This document shows positions 28,673-37,239 of a stretch of DNA of 64,000 nt, in pieces. Source of the stretch: Caenimonas soli (GTDB taxonomy: Bacteria; Pseudomonadota; Gammaproteobacteria; Burkholderiales; Burkholderiaceae_C); contig NZ_JABJVV010000002.1 of the NCBI RefSeq assembly GCF_013155545.1, positions 248,001 through 312,000 on the forward strand, in the 5' to 3' direction. Numbering within the stretch: the stretch's first letter is position 1; every line of letters begins with the position of its first letter. Under the pieces are notes generated by a model that was not told the DNA's origin, searched no databases, and saw only the letters and a program-made list of their open reading frames with translations. The translations under genes and the position numbers were made by a program.

Positions 28673-29462
28673 ACGCGCGATGAGCGAAGAGACCATGGCG
28701 CGCGAGCTCGCTGCTGCCCGCCGCACCCATGGCGTGGTGACAGCTCAGGCCCTCGGGAACCTGAATGACTTCCAGGGCGCCTATCGCCTGCAGGAGCGCG
28801 TGCGCGCGGAACTCGGCGCCAAGGTCGTCGGCTGGAAGCTCGCGGCGCCGCCGTCTGCCGAGCTGATCTCGGCGCCCCTGTTCGACATCGAATGCATGGC
28901 TTCCGGTACCGTCCTCGCGGACACCGCGCTGCTGCGCGATGGTGTCGAATGCGAATTGGCATTGCGCATCGACCACCCCTTGCCCGGTGGCGGATGCACG
29001 CGCGACGACGTGATGGCTGCCGTGGGCGCCGTCATGCCAGCCTTCGAACTGCTTTGCAGCCGGCTGCCGGCCAAGTTCTCGTCGCCGCGCGAGCACATCG
29101 TGGCGGACGGCATGGGCCATGGGGCGGTGGTGCTCGGTGCGCCGTGCCGCGAGTGGCGCACGCTGGACCTCGACAAGCTGCGCGTGACGCTGTGGGCTGA
29201 CGACGCGCCCGTGGTCGACAAGCAGGGCGGCAATCCTTTCGGAGACCCGCTACTCGCGGTCGCCTTGCTCGCCAACCATCTGGCGCGGTGCGACCAGACC
29301 CTTGCGGCGGGGACTTTCGTGCTGGCCGGATCGCACACCGGCGTCCATCGTGCGCGGCCCGGCGAGCGGCTGCGCTGTGTTTTCGAAGGGGTCGGCCAAG
29401 TCGCACTCCAGTTGCGCGAAAGCGCCCACAACATTAAGGAGCATAGCCATGCTGGCAGGTGA
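28665..29462 (+). CDS. 2-oxopent-4-enoate hydratase/decarboxylase-like protein
   Basis: A 265-residue member of the 2-keto-4-pentenoate hydratase (MhpD/DmpE) branch of the FAA-hydrolase superfamily. Visible hallmarks are GWKLAAPPS, the acidic metal ligands in ECELALRIDHPL, the AVMPAFELL segment, ADGMGHGAVVLG and GNPFGDPL. Classical members add water to 2-oxopent-4-enoate in meta-cleavage pathways. No extradiol dioxygenase is here, so in this cluster it may hydrate or decarboxylate a related oxo acid from sugar-acid breakdown. It overlaps the IclR stop by 8 bases and the next gene by 14. Confidence 0.88.
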   Translation: MAERAMSEETMARELAAARRTHGVVTAQALGNLNDFQGAYRLQERVRAELGAKVVGWKLAAPPSAELISAPLFDIECMASGTVLADTALLRDGVECELALRIDHPLPGGGCTRDDVMAAVGAVMPAFELLCSRLPAKFSSPREHIVADGMGHGAVVLGAPCREWRTLDLDKLRVTLWADDAPVVDKQGGNPFGDPLLAVALLANHLARCDQTLAAGTFVLAGSHTGVHRARPGERLRCVFEGVGQVALQLRESAHNIKEHSHAGR

Positions 29463-30126
29463 AGGGGCAGTGGCCATCTGGAACGACATCGCCGAGGCCG
29501 GGCGCGCGCAGTTTTACGCCTGGCATCTGCAGGAGCACATGCCCGAGCGCGTTGGCATTCCCGGCTTTGTGCGCGGGCGCCGCTATCGCGCTGCCGATGC
29601 AGCGACGCAGCCGGAGTTCTTCACCCTGTACGAAACCTCGAGCTTTCAGGTTATCCAGGGCACCGACTATCTGGCGCGCTTGAACGATCCCACGGAGTGG
29701 ACGCGTGCGGCCACCGCACATTTCCAGACGACCACGCGCTCACTCACGCGCGTGGTGGCCAGCCATGGCGTGGGCTCGGGCGGCGCGATGCTGACCATGC
29801 GCTTCGACATCGCTGACGACGCTGTGCGCGAAGTGGTACCCCGTCTCACTTCTGCACTGGAAGCCGCCGCGCGGCTGCCGCGCATCAGCGGCGCGCACCT
29901 GCTGAGCTCGGACGCCGGCACGTCGGGCCAGTCCACCGCCGAAAGCAAGGGTCGCAAGGACCTGCAGGCGCCCGCTCGCTGGGTGCTGCTGCTGGAGGCC
30001 TGTGATCCCGGCGCCTTTGACGCGGCCCTGGCGCTACTGCGAGAGTCCACCGACCTGCGCGACGTGGAAGTGGGCCGCTACCTGCATGAACACACGCGGC
30101 TAAAGACCGCTTGGCAAGCGGGATGA
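29449..30126 (+). CDS. unknown protein, probable dimeric alpha/beta-barrel type
   Basis: A 225-residue protein without signal peptide or membrane helix. The N-terminal third (YAWHLQEHMPERVGIPGFVRGRRY, about 25-47, then FFTLYETSSFQVI and a SPLY-like loop) looks like an EthD/ABM-type barrel that acts on the carbon chain of small acids. The C-terminal half repeats a similar strand-helix pattern, so it may be a double barrel. ATG 29449 has AAGGAG upstream and overlaps the hydratase by 14 bases. Coupled translation suggests a functional partner of the hydratase, but no reaction can be assigned. Confidence 0.65.
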   Translation: MLAGEGAVAIWNDIAEAGRAQFYAWHLQEHMPERVGIPGFVRGRRYRAADAATQPEFFTLYETSSFQVIQGTDYLARLNDPTEWTRAATAHFQTTTRSLTRVVASHGVGSGGAMLTMRFDIADDAVREVVPRLTSALEAAARLPRISGAHLLSSDAGTSGQSTAESKGRKDLQAPARWVLLLEACDPGAFDAALALLRESTDLRDVEVGRYLHEHTRLKTAWQAG

Positions 30127-30182
30127 GCGAACACAACTCCCCTCTTCCACGACAGCATCCCTTTTGAACGAGGAAACCCAAA

Positions 30183-31244
30183 ATGGCAACCGTTGAAATA
30201 CAGGACGCAGCCAAGTCCTTCGGCAACACGCGGGTGATCCGCGGCGTGAGCATCGACATCCGCGACGGCGAATTCGTGGTGCTGGTCGGCCCCTCGGGCT
30301 GCGGCAAATCCACGCTGCTGCGCATGATCGCGGGGCTGGAGGGCATCGATGCCGGCGAGATCCGCATCGGCGGACGCCGCGTGAACGGCCTGCCGCCCAA
30401 GGAGCGCGACATCGCCATGGTATTCCAGAACTACGCGCTCTACCCGCACCTGACCGTGGCGGACAACCTCGCGTTCTCGCTGAAGCTGCGTCAGGCGCCG
30501 CAACAGGAGATCGAGCAGCGCGTGGCGCAAGCGGCCAAGATCCTGGGGCTGGAGCCGCTGCTGACGCGGCTGCCAAAGCAGCTCTCGGGTGGTCAGCGCC
30601 AACGCGTCGCCATGGGCCGCGCCATCGTGCGCGACCCGCAGGTTTTCCTGTTCGACGAACCGCTGTCCAACCTGGACGCCAAGCTGCGCGTGCAGATGCG
30701 AACCGAGATTCGCGAGCTGCACCAGCGCCTGAAGGCCACCACCGTCTACGTCACGCACGACCAGATCGAGGCCATGACCATGGCGGACAAGATCGTGGCC
30801 ATGCACGACGGCGTGGTGGAACAGGTGGGCACGCCGCTGGATCTGTACGACCGGCCGCGCAACGTCTTCGTTGCCAGCTTCATCGGTTCGCCGGCGATGA
30901 ACCTGCTGACCGTCAAGGTCAACGGCCAGGGCGTCGCGGACGACGCGGGCAACCACTGGGCCGTGCCCCGCGTGCCGGCCACGAGCGGCCAGACCCTTAC
31001 GCTAGGCGTGCGGCCCGAGCACCTGCGGCTGGACGCCGCGGGCCTGGAGGCGCGCGTGCAGGTGGTGGAAACCACCGGCTCGGAGACGCACCTCGTCGCC
31101 GATGCGGGCGGGACCAGGCTCAACTGCGTGCTGCGTGAACGTGTCAGCGTGCGCCCTGGCGACCAGGTGCGCCTGGGCGTGGACAGCACCTGTTTACATC
31201 TTTTCCGCGCTGACTCGGGCGAGCGGCTCGAGCCGGTGCACTGA
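30183..31244 (+). CDS. ABC transporter ATP-binding protein (UgpC/MalK type)
   Basis: A 353-residue ATPase. Walker A is GPSGCGKST (36-44), the Q-loop is Q82, the signature is LSGGQ (134-138), Walker B ends in D158-E159 and the switch histidine is H192. The C-terminal TOBE/OB regulatory part (about 240-353) is typical for CUT1 sugar importers. It energises the permeases encoded at 25964-27714 in the opposite arm, so the transporter genes straddle the IclR operators. Confidence 0.95.
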   Translation: MATVEIQDAAKSFGNTRVIRGVSIDIRDGEFVVLVGPSGCGKSTLLRMIAGLEGIDAGEIRIGGRRVNGLPPKERDIAMVFQNYALYPHLTVADNLAFSLKLRQAPQQEIEQRVAQAAKILGLEPLLTRLPKQLSGGQRQRVAMGRAIVRDPQVFLFDEPLSNLDAKLRVQMRTEIRELHQRLKATTVYVTHDQIEAMTMADKIVAMHDGVVEQVGTPLDLYDRPRNVFVASFIGSPAMNLLTVKVNGQGVADDAGNHWAVPRVPATSGQTLTLGVRPEHLRLDAAGLEARVQVVETTGSETHLVADAGGTRLNCVLRERVSVRPGDQVRLGVDSTCLHLFRADSGERLEPVH

Positions 31245-31264
31245 ACCTGGAAGGAACACAAGAT

Positions 31265-32158
31265 ATGCGACTCGTCCGATTCGGTGCTCGCGGCAGCGAG
31301 AAACCTGGACTGATTGACACTCAAGGTGCCGTGCGCGACCTCTCGGCTGTGGTGCCGGACATCGATGCGCGCACGCTCTCGCCGGCGGCGCTGGCGCGCC
31401 TGCGCGAGATCGACCCCGCCCAACTACCGGCCGCGCCCGCCGGCGTGCGGCTGGGCGCGTGCATCGGCAGCATCCCCAACCTGGTTTGCATCGGCCTCAA
31501 CTACTCCGACCACGCGGCGGAAACCAACACGCCCATCCCATCGCAGCCCATCGTGTTCAACAAGCACACCGGCGCTGCGGCCGGCCCGAACGACGCGCTG
31601 ATCCTCGCGCCCGGTTCGGCCAAGCTGGACTGGGAGGTGGAGCTGGCGGTGGTGATAGGCACGCCGGCATGGCACGTGCGCGAGGAGGATGCCTTGCGCC
31701 ACGTCGCGGGCTACTGCCTGTGCAACGATGTGTCCGAGCGCGCCTGGCAGCTCGAATATGAAGGGCAATGGACCAAGGGCAAGAGCTACTACGGCTATGC
31801 GCCTCTGGGCCCCTGGCTGGTGACCGCCGACGAAGTGCCCGACCCGCAGGACGTGGACCTCTGGCTGGATGTCAATGGCGTGCGGCGCCAGAACGGCAAC
31901 ACGCGCACCCAGATCTTCGGCATCGCCCACATCGTGTCCTACCTGAGCCGCTTCATGGCCTTGCAGGCCGGCGACGTGATCGCCACCGGCACGCCGCCGG
32001 GCGTGGGTCTTGGCCACAAGCCGCCCCTGTTCCTGAAGGCGGGCGACCGCGTCACACTGGGCAGCTCGCTGCTGGGCGAGCAGCGCCAGAGCGTGGTGGC
32101 TTACGACGACGAAGCCATGGGGGCGCGCTGGCGCGAAGCGCGCCTGCCGCAGCTTTGA
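31265..32158 (+). CDS. fumarylacetoacetate hydrolase family protein, diketo-deoxy acid hydrolase-like
   Basis: A 297-residue short FAA-hydrolase protein. The catalytic region has CIGLNYSDHAAE, metal ligands in LDWEVELAVVIG, and NDVSERAWQLE; GDVIATGTPPGVGLG is a strong family marker. Enzymes of this shape hydrolyse 2,4-diketo-3-deoxy sugar acids or act on 2-hydroxyhepta-2,4-diene-1,7-dioate. In this cluster the sugar-acid role fits best. A good AAGGA precedes ATG 31265. Its TGA overlaps the ATG of the broken altronate dehydratase gene, showing they once formed a coupled pair. Confidence 0.88.
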   Translation: MRLVRFGARGSEKPGLIDTQGAVRDLSAVVPDIDARTLSPAALARLREIDPAQLPAAPAGVRLGACIGSIPNLVCIGLNYSDHAAETNTPIPSQPIVFNKHTGAAAGPNDALILAPGSAKLDWEVELAVVIGTPAWHVREEDALRHVAGYCLCNDVSERAWQLEYEGQWTKGKSYYGYAPLGPWLVTADEVPDPQDVDLWLDVNGVRRQNGNTRTQIFGIAHIVSYLSRFMALQAGDVIATGTPPGVGLGHKPPLFLKAGDRVTLGSSLLGEQRQSVVAYDDEAMGARWREARLPQL

Positions 32159-32717
32159 TGGTGCAAATGAGCGCGCCCACTGTCCTGCGGATCCACCCCG
32201 CCGACAACGTCGTGATCGCGCGGCGGCAACTGGTCGGCGGCACCGTGCTCGCGCAAGAGGCGATCACCGTCGCCGGCCTGGTGCCGCCGGGGCACAAGAT
32301 CGCCGCGCGGGCCATCGCCGCAGGCGAGGAAGCGAGGTGTACGAGTTCGCGCAGCCGGTGACCGCGCGCGGCCTCGTGTTCATGGACACGCCCGGCTATG
32401 ACCCGGTTTCCGCCACAGGCCAGGTGGCGGGCGGCGCCAACCTTATCTGCTTCACCACCGGCCGCGGCTCGGCCTACGGCTGCGCGCCCACGCCTTCGCT
32501 GAAGCTGTCCACGAACAGCGAGCTGTGGCGCCGCCAGCAGGACGACATTGACCTCGATTGCGGCGGTATCCTCGAAGGCGCCGAATCGGTCGACGCCTGC
32601 GGCGAGCGCATCTTCCAGCTGATGCTGGACACCGCCTCGGGCCGCAAGACCCGGAGCGAGCTGCACGGCTACGGCCAGAACGAATTCGTGCCCTGGCGGC
32701 TTGGGGCTGTGATGTAG
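32158..32717 (+). pseudogene. altronate dehydratase (UxaA) family, internal deletion with frameshift
   Basis: The first about 58 codons (from ATG 32158) encode the N-terminal SAF domain start of an altronate/sugar-acid dehydratase (LRIHPADNVVIA). Near 32335 the reading frame changes and the remainder, from VYEF to the stop at 32717, encodes the family's C-terminal end: FMDTPGYDPVSATGQVAG, CFTTGRGSAYG and NEFVPWRLGAVM. About 180 residues remain of an expected 490-510, so roughly 300 codons are missing and the halves are out of frame. The full enzyme would remove water from a sugar acid. The deletion should inactivate it, and the pathway must lack or replace this step. Confidence 0.85.
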
Positions 32718-32788
32718 GCCAGCATTGGCGGCCGCCCACGCGCGGAACAGACGTTCTTGATCTCGATCATGATGTCCGACCTAGCCGT

Positions 32789-33775
32789 TTACTTAGATAT
32801 GCGCTCGATCTCTTGCATCTCGGCTGCGAACACGGGTTCGAACTGCTCGCCGGGCAGACCAAGCGACAGGTCGGCAAGATTGTTGGCCTTGATGTAGTCG
32901 GTGAAGACTTGTCCCGTGCGAGCCTTCAGGATCGCCTGCTGCAGTTCCTGGTATCCCTTGGGGTTCTTCTGCGCGAAGCCCGCAGACACAACGTAGACGC
33001 CGTAACGACCCAGAAACTCAGGCGATGGCATTGAGACGCCAAGTGTCTTGAGCTGGCCCTGCAAGGTCTCCGCCTCAGTCCAGCGGGGGCTCTTCTTGTC
33101 CGAGCCGATGAAAAGTGCCGTGGTCTTGGAACGCAGACTTGAACGCACAAAGTCATCGCCGAGGTTGGCAGTGACATCGCCGGCCAGCACTGCGTTTGCC
33201 GCTTCCGCGCCGCCCTTGTAGTTGACGACGAGCACATCGATTTTGAGCTTGTCGACCAGCCACTTCGCCATCACCTCCTGGGCGGTCCCGCCGGCCACCG
33301 AGATGGAGAGCTTCCCAGGCTTTGCTTTTGCCTGCTCAACAAATTTGACGAAGTTAGGGATTCCCGAGTCGTTTTTGACCAGGAACACCCGAGGCTCGTG
33401 CAGGTCGGCCAGGATGACCCGGAAGTCGCTCGCCTTGAACCCGGCGTTGCCGCGGGCGATGGCGAGATTAAGGTCAGGCTGGTTGATGGCGAGCATGGCA
33501 GACCCGTCTGCTCCTTCGCGCAGCAGCGCCGTGGCTGCGATTTGGCCACCTGCTCCCGGCTGGTTGCGAACGACGACGCTGCGACCTAGGACGCCTTGAA
33601 GCGGCACGGAGAGCAGGCGCGCGAACGTATCCGTACTGCCGCCCGGCGGATAGCCGACGATGATTTGGAGCGGCTTGTCGCTTTGGGCGAGGCCAATTCG
33701 AGGAATGGCGGTTGCCACGACTGCCGCGCCCATTGCAGAGGTGAAGTGGCGGCGGTTGATCGAGAGATGAGTCAT
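32789..33775 (-). CDS. Bug/TctC-type solute-binding protein (Tat-like signal)
   Basis: A 328-residue Bug receptor, last gene of a four-gene leftward operon. The N-terminus MTHLSINRRHFTSAMG carries an RRxF pattern, then a hydrophobic stretch to GLAQ, so it may be exported by Tat, unlike the Sec signals of the neighbouring Bug proteins. The mature protein starts KPLQIIVGYPPGGSTDTFAR and has RNQPGAGGQIAA. ATG 33775 has a GGAG-type site. It is only moderately similar to the Bug gene directly upstream, so the two are not a recent duplication. Confidence 0.9.
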   Translation of the reverse strand: MTHLSINRRHFTSAMGAAVVATAIPRIGLAQSDKPLQIIVGYPPGGSTDTFARLLSVPLQGVLGRSVVVRNQPGAGGQIAATALLREGADGSAMLAINQPDLNLAIARGNAGFKASDFRVILADLHEPRVFLVKNDSGIPNFVKFVEQAKAKPGKLSISVAGGTAQEVMAKWLVDKLKIDVLVVNYKGGAEAANAVLAGDVTANLGDDFVRSSLRSKTTALFIGSDKKSPRWTEAETLQGQLKTLGVSMPSPEFLGRYGVYVVSAGFAQKNPKGYQELQQAILKARTGQVFTDYIKANNLADLSLGLPGEQFEPVFAAEMQEIERISK

Positions 33776-33840
33776 AGGTGCTTCTCCGGGTGCGTTTTTC
33801 AGAATCAGGCAAGAATCGCCGGGCGGTCTGCAGGGTTCGC

Positions 33841-34800
33841 TCAATCAATCTTGATGTTGCGCGCCTTCACCAGGGCCTCGGCTCGGCTCATCTCGTCCTG
33901 CACGAACTTCGAGAATTGCTCGGGCGTGGTACCGCCCGGCTCCAGCCCGAGCTGCATCAGCTTCTCTTTGACCTTAGGCTCATTGACCGCCACCTGCACC
34001 GCCTTGCCGAGCCGCTGCACGATGTCGGGTGGCGTGCCCTTGGGCAGGAACACGCCGTTCCATTCCGCCGTGTTGAAGCCCGGCAGGCCCTGTTCGGCCA
34101 GCGTGGGGGTGTCGGGCAGGCTCGCCACGCGCTTGAGCGAAGTGACGCCCAGCGCCCGTACCTTGCCGCCCTTGATGTAGCTCAGGCTGAAGGCCACATT
34201 GCCGAAGTAGATCGCCACGCGTTCGCCCATCAGGTCGGTGATCGCCGGCGCACCGCCTTTGTAGGGCACGTGCATCAGATTGAGCTTGGCCTGTTGGTTC
34301 AGCGCCTCGGCCGCCAGGTGCGAACCGGTGCCGCCGCCGGCCGATGCAAAGCTGAGCGCGCCCGGATTCTTGCGGGCGAAGTCGAGCAACTCAGGCACCG
34401 TCTTGTAGGGCGTAGCGGCGGGCACCAGCAGGATCTGCGGTGCCGTGGCGACCAGCGAAACGGGAATGAAATCCTTGGCGGCGTCGAAGGGCAGCTTGCG
34501 CAGTGACGGATTGACCGAGAAGGCCGAGGCGTCGTAGAGCACGGTGTAGCCGTCGGCGGCCGACTTCGCAACGGTGTCGGCCCCGATCACGCCGCCCGCA
34601 CCCGACTTGTAGTCGATCACGATTGGCTGGCCTAGCACGGCGCCCATCTCCTGCGCCACGATGCGCGCGGTGATGTCCGCGCCACCGCCGGCGGCGTAGG
34701 GCACCACCATGCGGATCGGCTTCTCGGGCCAGGCGGCCCAGCCGCACAGGGGAACGCAAGCGACCAGCGCCGCGATCGATCGAAGGAATTGTCTTTTCAT
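33841..34800 (-). CDS. Bug/TctC-type solute-binding protein
   Basis: A 319-residue Bug receptor with a Sec signal peptide ending near residue 22 (PLCGWAAWPEK). It has IRMVVPYAAGGGADITAR, VIDYKSGAGGVIG, HVPYKGGAPAI and SLPDTPTLAEQG. It lies between the M24-type gene (48 bases) and another Bug gene (65 bases), all on the minus strand. The imported compound probably feeds the peptidase-like enzyme and the aldolase in this operon. No membrane partner is present. Confidence 0.93.
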   Translation of the reverse strand: MKRQFLRSIAALVACVPLCGWAAWPEKPIRMVVPYAAGGGADITARIVAQEMGAVLGQPIVIDYKSGAGGVIGADTVAKSAADGYTVLYDASAFSVNPSLRKLPFDAAKDFIPVSLVATAPQILLVPAATPYKTVPELLDFARKNPGALSFASAGGGTGSHLAAEALNQQAKLNLMHVPYKGGAPAITDLMGERVAIYFGNVAFSLSYIKGGKVRALGVTSLKRVASLPDTPTLAEQGLPGFNTAEWNGVFLPKGTPPDIVQRLGKAVQVAVNEPKVKEKLMQLGLEPGGTTPEQFSKFVQDEMSRAEALVKARNIKID

Positions 34801-34848
34801 GGGAATGCCTCGGTGGTTTTCAGAAAGAGACTTAGAAGCCGCTCAGAA

Positions 34849-36030
34849 TCAGGCAAGCAGATGTGCGTCGTACGGTGTCGTGTTGAGTTGTTCGAAGCCG
34901 TCCGATGTGACGACGACCACGTCTTCAAGGTGCGCGCCGCCAACTTCCGGCTGGTCAGGCAGCACGATGCGGGGCTCCAGGCACATGACCATGTTCTCCT
35001 CGACCACGAAGTCCACACGACGATCGACAAGCGGCTCGCCGTGCAGTCCGTAGCCAAGCTGGTGCCCCGTATTGCCGGTGTACACGTAGTCGCCCCAGCC
35101 GCTGTCGGCGATGACTTCCCGGGCGCGTGCATCGATGGCCTTGCCAGTGACGCCGGGACGGATCATCTTCTTCGCCTCTTGCAGGGCAAGGTAAGTCGCC
35201 TGGTAGATCTCACGCTGCTTGTCGGTGGGCTTTCCGCCGCAAATCACCGTCCGGCCGAGGTCGGCGGTGTAGCCCTTCACGACCGCCCCGAGGTCGAGAA
35301 TGACCATCTCACCGTCCTGGATGACCTTTTCCGTGGCGATGCGTTCGAACATCGAAGCATTCGGGCCGGAAGCAATCAACGGAATGAACGGCTCGAACTC
35401 CGAACCTGCGCGTCGCATTGCCGTGACGGCAGCGGCGGAGACCGATTGCTCTGTCACCCCCGGCCGGATGGCTTCAATCGCGGCCAGCGCGCCGAGATCC
35501 GCCACGCGCAACGAGGCGCGGATGAGGTCCACTTCGATCGGGTGCTTGACGGCCGTGAGTTGCAACCACATGGGCGTGACGTCGCCGATCTCCAGCTCCG
35601 GACAGGCTTTGGTGAGATTCCTGTACACCATGTGCGGCATGATGTCCGTTGCGATCCGGCCGCGGCTGACACCATAGTCGGAGAGCATCTTCTCGATGAC
35701 TTCGTGCCACTTCGACACGTGAGGCAAGCGGCGGGCGTCCTGGATGTCGGACTTGAACTGAATCCGCAAGTCATCGCTGCCAGAGATGTAGCCCACCACC
35801 GGCGGCTTGCCCTTCACCACCAAGGCGACGTATTCGGGTTCTAGGAAGGGGCGGAAACCTTTGACATAAAAGTCCGTGGCCCATCGCACCGCCTCGGCCT
35901 TGCAGAAAAGAAATGCATCGAAACCGGATTGCTCCAGTGCCTTTTGAAGCTTTTCCTGCTTGATGGCGTGAAGGGCATCACCGGCGTAGAAGCTAGGCGA
36001 CTGCTTTGTAAACTTGATTTCCTTGTTCAT
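34849..36030 (-). CDS. M24 family metallopeptidase (Xaa-Pro dipeptidase/creatinase-like)
   Basis: A 393-residue pita-bread enzyme. The five metal ligands of the family are all present: D246 (ILDLGA), D257 (YTADLGR), H323 (GHQLG), E352 (CLEPRI) and E369 (HLED). An N-terminal creatinase-like domain spans about 20-160. Such proteins are aminopeptidases P, prolidases, creatinases or other C-N hydrolases. No signal peptide, so cytoplasmic. In this operon with a threonine aldolase and two solute receptors, a role on an imported small N-substituted amino acid rather than general peptides is likely. Confidence 0.9.
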   Translation of the reverse strand: MNKEIKFTKQSPSFYAGDALHAIKQEKLQKALEQSGFDAFLFCKAEAVRWATDFYVKGFRPFLEPEYVALVVKGKPPVVGYISGSDDLRIQFKSDIQDARRLPHVSKWHEVIEKMLSDYGVSRGRIATDIMPHMVYRNLTKACPELEIGDVTPMWLQLTAVKHPIEVDLIRASLRVADLGALAAIEAIRPGVTEQSVSAAAVTAMRRAGSEFEPFIPLIASGPNASMFERIATEKVIQDGEMVILDLGAVVKGYTADLGRTVICGGKPTDKQREIYQATYLALQEAKKMIRPGVTGKAIDARAREVIADSGWGDYVYTGNTGHQLGYGLHGEPLVDRRVDFVVEENMVMCLEPRIVLPDQPEVGGAHLEDVVVVTSDGFEQLNTTPYDAHLLA

Positions 36031-36070
36031 GACATTGGCTACCGGTGAGTGGTGGTGGAAGGTGTGGAGC

Positions 36071-37132
36071 TCAGACGGTCGAGGCGGGAGCGGTGGCTTC
36101 GGCCACTGACCTGAACTCGGCGATGGCCTGCTCCACGGAGGCTTTGTCGATATGGCGGTGCGTCACGCATCGCATCAGATGGGGTCCCCAGGGCCGAACC
36201 AGCACGCTCCGCTCGCGAAGATGCGCTTCCCATTGCTTGGCTGTCATGCCGGTTGCCGCCACGTTGACTTGCACGATGTTGGTTTGGGGCCGCTTTACCT
36301 GGAGTTTCGGGATGGCACTTAAGCCCGCCGCCAGCTGTTGCGCGGTGGCGTGGTCTTCAGCCAGCCGCGCAACCTGTGATGTCAAGGCTTCGAGGCCGGC
36401 CGCCGCGCAAATTCCGACTTGACGCTGCGCCCCACCGACGAGCTTTCGCAGCCACCGGGCCCGGTGAATGACGGATTCGGGCCCCACCAGCACCGCGCCC
36501 ATCGGGGCGCTCAGGCCTTTCGATAGGCAAACCGAGACCGTGTCAGCCTGCTTGCAGATGCTGGCTGCGGACTCACCGAGGGCCAACGCGGCATTGAAAA
36601 GGCGGGCGCCGTCCAGATGCACCCGCACGTCGGAAGCTCGGGACACCTCGAACACCTTGCACATGTGGTCCAACGAAGCTACGGCACCACCTTCATTGTT
36701 GTGCGAGGTTTCGATGCAGACCAGACGGGCTTGAAGATTGCCTTTCGTCGATGCCAATGCGGATGTCAGCGCCTGAAGGTCCAGCGCGCCTTCGGGGTCC
36801 GGGACTGGCTGATAGAAGGCGCCGGTGAACGTGGCTGCTCCGCGCTCCGCGGTGTAGATGTGTGAGCCCGCGCCGGCCAACACGACTTCTTGCCGATCGA
36901 CTTGCGCGAGGATGGCCAATAGATTGGCCATGGTCGCGCTCGGCGCATACAGCCCTGCAGGTTTGTCAAGCAGCTTGGCTGTGTACTGCTCCAGCTCCCT
37001 GGCCGTGGGATCGCCATCCAAGCCGTCATCGCCGAGAGACGCAACACGCATCCGCGTGTACATGGACTCGGTTGGCAAGGTGACGGTGTCGCTTCGGAGA
37101 TCGACTACGGTCGAGGAATTGAAACTGCTCAT
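36071..37132 (-). CDS. low-specificity L-threonine aldolase (beta-eliminating lyase family)
   Basis: A 353-residue PLP enzyme. DLRSDTVTLPT at 11-21 is the family signature, H91 stacks on the cofactor, D174 (HLDGARLFN) binds the pyridine nitrogen and K205 (CLSKGLSAPMG) forms the Schiff base. It cleaves beta-hydroxy amino acids to glycine and an aldehyde. It is the first gene of the leftward operon with M24 peptidase and two Bug genes. The 32-bp element at 37208-37239 lies about 76 bases upstream of its start codon and is shared with the LysR/amidohydrolase promoter region. Confidence 0.92.
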   Translation of the reverse strand: MSSFNSSTVVDLRSDTVTLPTESMYTRMRVASLGDDGLDGDPTARELEQYTAKLLDKPAGLYAPSATMANLLAILAQVDRQEVVLAGAGSHIYTAERGAATFTGAFYQPVPDPEGALDLQALTSALASTKGNLQARLVCIETSHNNEGGAVASLDHMCKVFEVSRASDVRVHLDGARLFNAALALGESAASICKQADTVSVCLSKGLSAPMGAVLVGPESVIHRARWLRKLVGGAQRQVGICAAAGLEALTSQVARLAEDHATAQQLAAGLSAIPKLQVKRPQTNIVQVNVAATGMTAKQWEAHLRERSVLVRPWGPHLMRCVTHRHIDKASVEQAIAEFRSVAEATAPASTV

Positions 37133-37207
37133 GAACTTTCAGTCGTCGGTCGTTCGGGCCGCCTCGAGTGTTGGCGCGGGGTAGCCGTTAATTTAGACCG
37201 GCAAGCC

Positions 37208-37239
37208 TGTGATGGGAATTGATATATTCATATTTCCAC
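37208..37239. promoter_or_regulatory. 32-bp element shared with 19361-19392 (copy B)
   Basis: The 14-bp core GAATTGATATATTC (37216-37229) is exactly the reverse complement of 19371-19384. Across 32 bases 26 are identical, all differences being transitions. It lies 76-107 bases upstream of the threonine aldolase start codon, in the same relative orientation that copy A has to the amidohydrolase. This links the two loci into one likely regulon. Confidence 0.65.

Noticed and set aside
32789-34800. Recent tandem duplication of two Bug genes
   Set aside because: The proteins differ in signal type and through most of the mature sequence, so they are separate receptors rather than a fresh duplication.
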